DNA from: an uncultured Mucispirillum sp.
GTDB lineage: Bacteria; Chrysiogenota; Deferribacteres; Deferribacterales; Mucispirillaceae
Assembly: GCA_945947845.1 (NCBI GenBank)
Contig: CAMEZN010000117.1
Span: forward strand, 1-6,074
Direction: 5' to 3'
Length of the DNA: 6,074 nt
Positions 3,638 through 6,074 of this stretch are shown here, piece by piece. The position numbers and the translations under genes are program-made. The notes under the pieces were generated by a model, which was not told the origin of the DNA, searched no databases, and saw only the letters and a program-made list of their open reading frames with translations. Numbering within the stretch: position 1 is the first letter of the stretch; the number at the start of each line of letters is the position of its first letter.

Positions 3638-6037
3638 ATGTTTAGTAAAATCAAAAATATTATTACATGGCCATTTAGGGTTGATAACAGGAGCTTATCA
3701 GATATTGGTTTTATAAAGTCTTTTTTAATAGCTGTTATTTTAACAGCTGCATTATTTTCTCTCTATAAATCAGCTACATATTATTATGATATTTATTATC
3801 TGCCAATAGATGCAAAAATGGCGGTAGATGATTATTTTGTTCAAGATAATTATAATGTTTTACGTGGTGTTTATATTGAAAATGTTAGAGTGGTATCAGC
3901 AGCAGTTAACCTGCATTTTAATAGTATCAAGGAAAAGCCACAGATAGTAACTATTATAGAACCACCGTATACAACAGAAGACTTTGTTGTAGAAAGGGCA
4001 AATCAGCTGTTTAATGAGATAGGAATTGGAAATGCAGAGTATAATAATGGTGTGTTAATATATATTTCAGGTAATAGAGATTTTTCTTTTAAAATAGAAG
4101 TTGGTTATGGGCTTGAAGATGTGATTACTGATAGTAAATCAGGTATGATTATAGATAAGGCTTTTGAGCAGATAGGTGGAAAAGATAATCTAAATCAAGA
4201 TAATTTAAATAAGGTTTTATTATACATATTCAGCGAAATTGCAAATATTGTTGCTGAAAAATATAATGTTGATATCTCAAAAGATTTAAATGTATCAAAT
4301 TATAAGAATATTGTTTATTATGAACCATTAGATAATTTAGGGCTGTTTTTAAAATATTATACAATTATATTAAGTGCCTTTATACTGCTTTTACTTTTTT
4401 CTAAAAGATATTTGATTATGATAGCATTATTACCATTGCTTATTTTAACGATTATTTTCATGCTTTTCGGTGATGTTTTCTTATTATTGATAGTTTTTAT
4501 TTTTCACCCTATTATATATACAGTATATCTTGCTGGACCTGATAAAAAGAAGACTGTTAAGATTAATAAAAGTAATAATATAAAATCTGATAATACAGAT
4601 ACGGCAAATAATACAGATACAGCAGATAATACAGAGATATTAGATAAGGTAAACAACGACAGTAATACAGATACTGTTAAAAAGGCAGTTGAAAGCAATC
4701 CTGTTAAACATAATCTTTTAAAGCTTACATTTATTCCATCAAGAGTAAACTATGATTATAAGAATATGCCATATCAGTTTGTTTTATTTTATACTGTTGT
4801 ATTATTAATTCTTTCTTTTTACTTTTTAAGTTCAATATATAATATTAATTATAATTTAATTAATGAAGAATTTATCAACCCCAAAGAAGCGACAGTTAAT
4901 GAGAAATTAAGATTTTATACAAATATAACAGGTATTGGTGGATATGAAAAACAAGATTATAATACATATATTTTAGATAATACTTTTGATAAAGAACTCT
5001 ATGGTATTAATTATTTATTTCAAAAAAGTGAATATAAGCCTAAAATAGTTGCAGTGTTTAATAGATTAGATAATTATTCCAGCCCTTTATCAGCAGAACA
5101 GTTATACACTAAATATAAGCTTGATAAGCTGGAAAATAAGAATGGATTATTAATTGTTTATACATATAATTTGAATACATTTGAAAGCAATATGGACATT
5201 ATTGCAGGTGATGGATTAAAAAATATTATAACACAATACGATATTGAAGAAATTAAAATGAATGCTTTAAAACATTCTTATAATCCAATCTATGAATTAA
5301 ATATAGATAATTATACTATTATTAAGGAACCAGATGATTATTTAGCAAATATGATAGACAGCAGTGTTGCAAAAGCAGAGAAAATTTTAGGGCAGGATAT
5401 AAATAAAGAAAATACAGAAAATGCAAAAAAAAATATAGATACAGCTTTAAAGATTTTAAATTTAAATGGCGATTTTGCTCGTGTGAATTTAATTATGACA
5501 TATAAAATGAATGGGAATTGTGTAAAAGTTTTACAAGAAGCTGTTGAGCAGTCTGCAAATATTATTGCAAAAGCATATAAAATCAATTTAGATGATAATG
5601 AACTTCTTTCATATTATAATTATCCATATAAATTAGAAATGTCTAGTGAATGTAAAGATTCAATATTTACATTAGTTGTTACAGTTTTATTGTTTTTAGT
5701 GGTTTTAGTTTTATTAATAATATTTAAATCACTACTAAAACTTGCAATATATGGGTTTATGGCATCTGCTTTATTATTTATGTTTTATTATGATGATAGT
5801 GTTGTATCTATTTTATTACTCTTAGTCATTGTTGTATTAATGGGTATTTTAGTATTTAAAAATAATACTTCTGGTGGTGGAAGAAGCGGTTTTAGTTTTA
5901 GAAGTTCTTCTGGTGGGAGAAGTTTTTCCAGCAGCAGAAGGTCATCATCTGGTTTTGGTGGTTTTTCTCGCAGCAGAAGCAGCAGGTCATTTAGAGTCTG
6001 CGGTAGAAGTGGCGGCGGTTGTTCGTTTAGAAGATAA
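3638..6037 (+). CDS. Large membrane protein with two TPM (DUF477/YgcG-type) domains and a Gly/Ser/Arg-rich tail
   Basis: This 799-residue protein has about eight membrane helices (near 25-45, 236-254, 257-277, 279-299, 380-400, 675-697, 699-716, 721-740). The first TPM domain (about 100-205) shows ANQLFNEIGIG, NNGVLIYIS, KIEVGYGLEDVITDSKSG and IIDKAFEQIG, a close fit to the family. The second (about 465-650) keeps KNGLLIVYTY and a weaker GDGLKNIIT, with the GYGLE motif reduced to GDGLK. Basic ends and helix count put both TPM domains in the periplasm. The linker (301-378, Asn/Asp/Thr-rich) and the C-terminal tail (744-799) would be cytoplasmic. TPM proteins include a plant thylakoid protein linked to photosystem II repair, but the bacterial role is mostly unknown. 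The tail holds 12 Arg, no acidic residue and two Cys. AAGGA lies 7 nt before the ATG. It appears to be transcribed alone from its own promoter. Confidence 0.9.
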   Translation: MFSKIKNIITWPFRVDNRSLSDIGFIKSFLIAVILTAALFSLYKSATYYYDIYYLPIDAKMAVDDYFVQDNYNVLRGVYIENVRVVSAAVNLHFNSIKEKPQIVTIIEPPYTTEDFVVERANQLFNEIGIGNAEYNNGVLIYISGNRDFSFKIEVGYGLEDVITDSKSGMIIDKAFEQIGGKDNLNQDNLNKVLLYIFSEIANIVAEKYNVDISKDLNVSNYKNIVYYEPLDNLGLFLKYYTIILSAFILLLLFSKRYLIMIALLPLLILTIIFMLFGDVFLLLIVFIFHPIIYTVYLAGPDKKKTVKINKSNNIKSDNTDTANNTDTADNTEILDKVNNDSNTDTVKKAVESNPVKHNLLKLTFIPSRVNYDYKNMPYQFVLFYTVVLLILSFYFLSSIYNINYNLINEEFINPKEATVNEKLRFYTNITGIGGYEKQDYNTYILDNTFDKELYGINYLFQKSEYKPKIVAVFNRLDNYSSPLSAEQLYTKYKLDKLENKNGLLIVYTYNLNTFESNMDIIAGDGLKNIITQYDIEEIKMNALKHSYNPIYELNIDNYTIIKEPDDYLANMIDSSVAKAEKILGQDINKENTENAKKNIDTALKILNLNGDFARVNLIMTYKMNGNCVKVLQEAVEQSANIIAKAYKINLDDNELLSYYNYPYKLEMSSECKDSIFTLVVTVLLFLVVLVLLIIFKSLLKLAIYGFMASALLFMFYYDDSVVSILLLLVIVVLMGILVFKNNTSGGGRSGFSFRSSSGGRSFSSSRRSSSGFGGFSRSRSSRSFRVCGRSGGGCSFRR
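4589..4678 (+). repeat. 18-bp tandem repeat inside the TPM gene
   Basis: Five 18-bp units stay in register. Units 1, 2, 3 and 5 are close copies of GATAATACAGATACGGCA; unit 4 is diverged. They encode hexapeptides DNTDTA, NNTDTA, DNTEIL, DKVNND and SNTDTV in the predicted cytoplasmic linker between the two TPM halves. Because 18 is a multiple of three, copy-number change would keep the frame. Confidence 0.75.
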
Positions 6038-6074
6038 TTTATTTATTGAATAAGATATATATTTATTGTAATGT

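Noticed and set aside
4504..5586. Minus-strand open frames inside the TPM gene
   Set aside because: They mirror the Asn/Asp/Thr linker repeats and the second TPM region of the plus-strand gene and show no independent motifs.

Overview
This AT-rich window carries Gram-negative style genes, including a signal-peptide cyclophilin and a membrane protein whose large domains are predicted to be periplasmic. The low GC content and the gene set (YgiQ-type radical SAM end, Fur, paired cyclophilins, TPM-domain membrane protein) suggest a low-GC Gram-negative anaerobe. A Mucispirillum-like member of Deferribacterota is my best guess, but this is an impression from sequence style, not a proven placement.

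Layout: (1) Positions 1-257 hold the C-terminal 84 codons of a YgiQ-family radical SAM protein on the plus strand, cut by the window edge. (2) Positions 276-3067 hold a compact five-gene minus-strand cluster. Read in its own direction it runs: Fur-family regulator, exported cyclophilin, second cyclophilin with a lysine-rich N-terminal extension, and two small two-helix membrane proteins that look like distant paralogues. The junctions are 17 nt, a 1-nt TAATG overlap, 1 nt and 0 nt, so one transcript with translational coupling is likely. (3) Positions 3068-3264 are a divergent promoter region. (4) A tRNA-Arg(ACG) lies at 3265-3338, followed by a strong intrinsic terminator. (5) Positions 3379-3637 contain a possible short minus-strand ORF or gene remnant, a 9-bp inverted repeat, and a good sigma70-type promoter. 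(6) Positions 3638-6037 encode a 799-residue membrane protein with one clear and one degenerate TPM (DUF477/YgcG-type) domain. Its cytoplasmic linker is built from 18-bp repeats and its C-terminal tail is rich in Gly, Ser and Arg.

Together the minus-strand genes look like a metal or stress regulator co-transcribed with proline-isomerase folding factors for two compartments plus two unknown membrane proteins. The TPM protein is a separate unit with its own promoter. The most unusual items are the two-TPM protein with its basic tail and the cyclophilin with a histone-H1-like lysine repeat. I see no CRISPR array, insertion sequence, toxin-antitoxin pair or phage gene.
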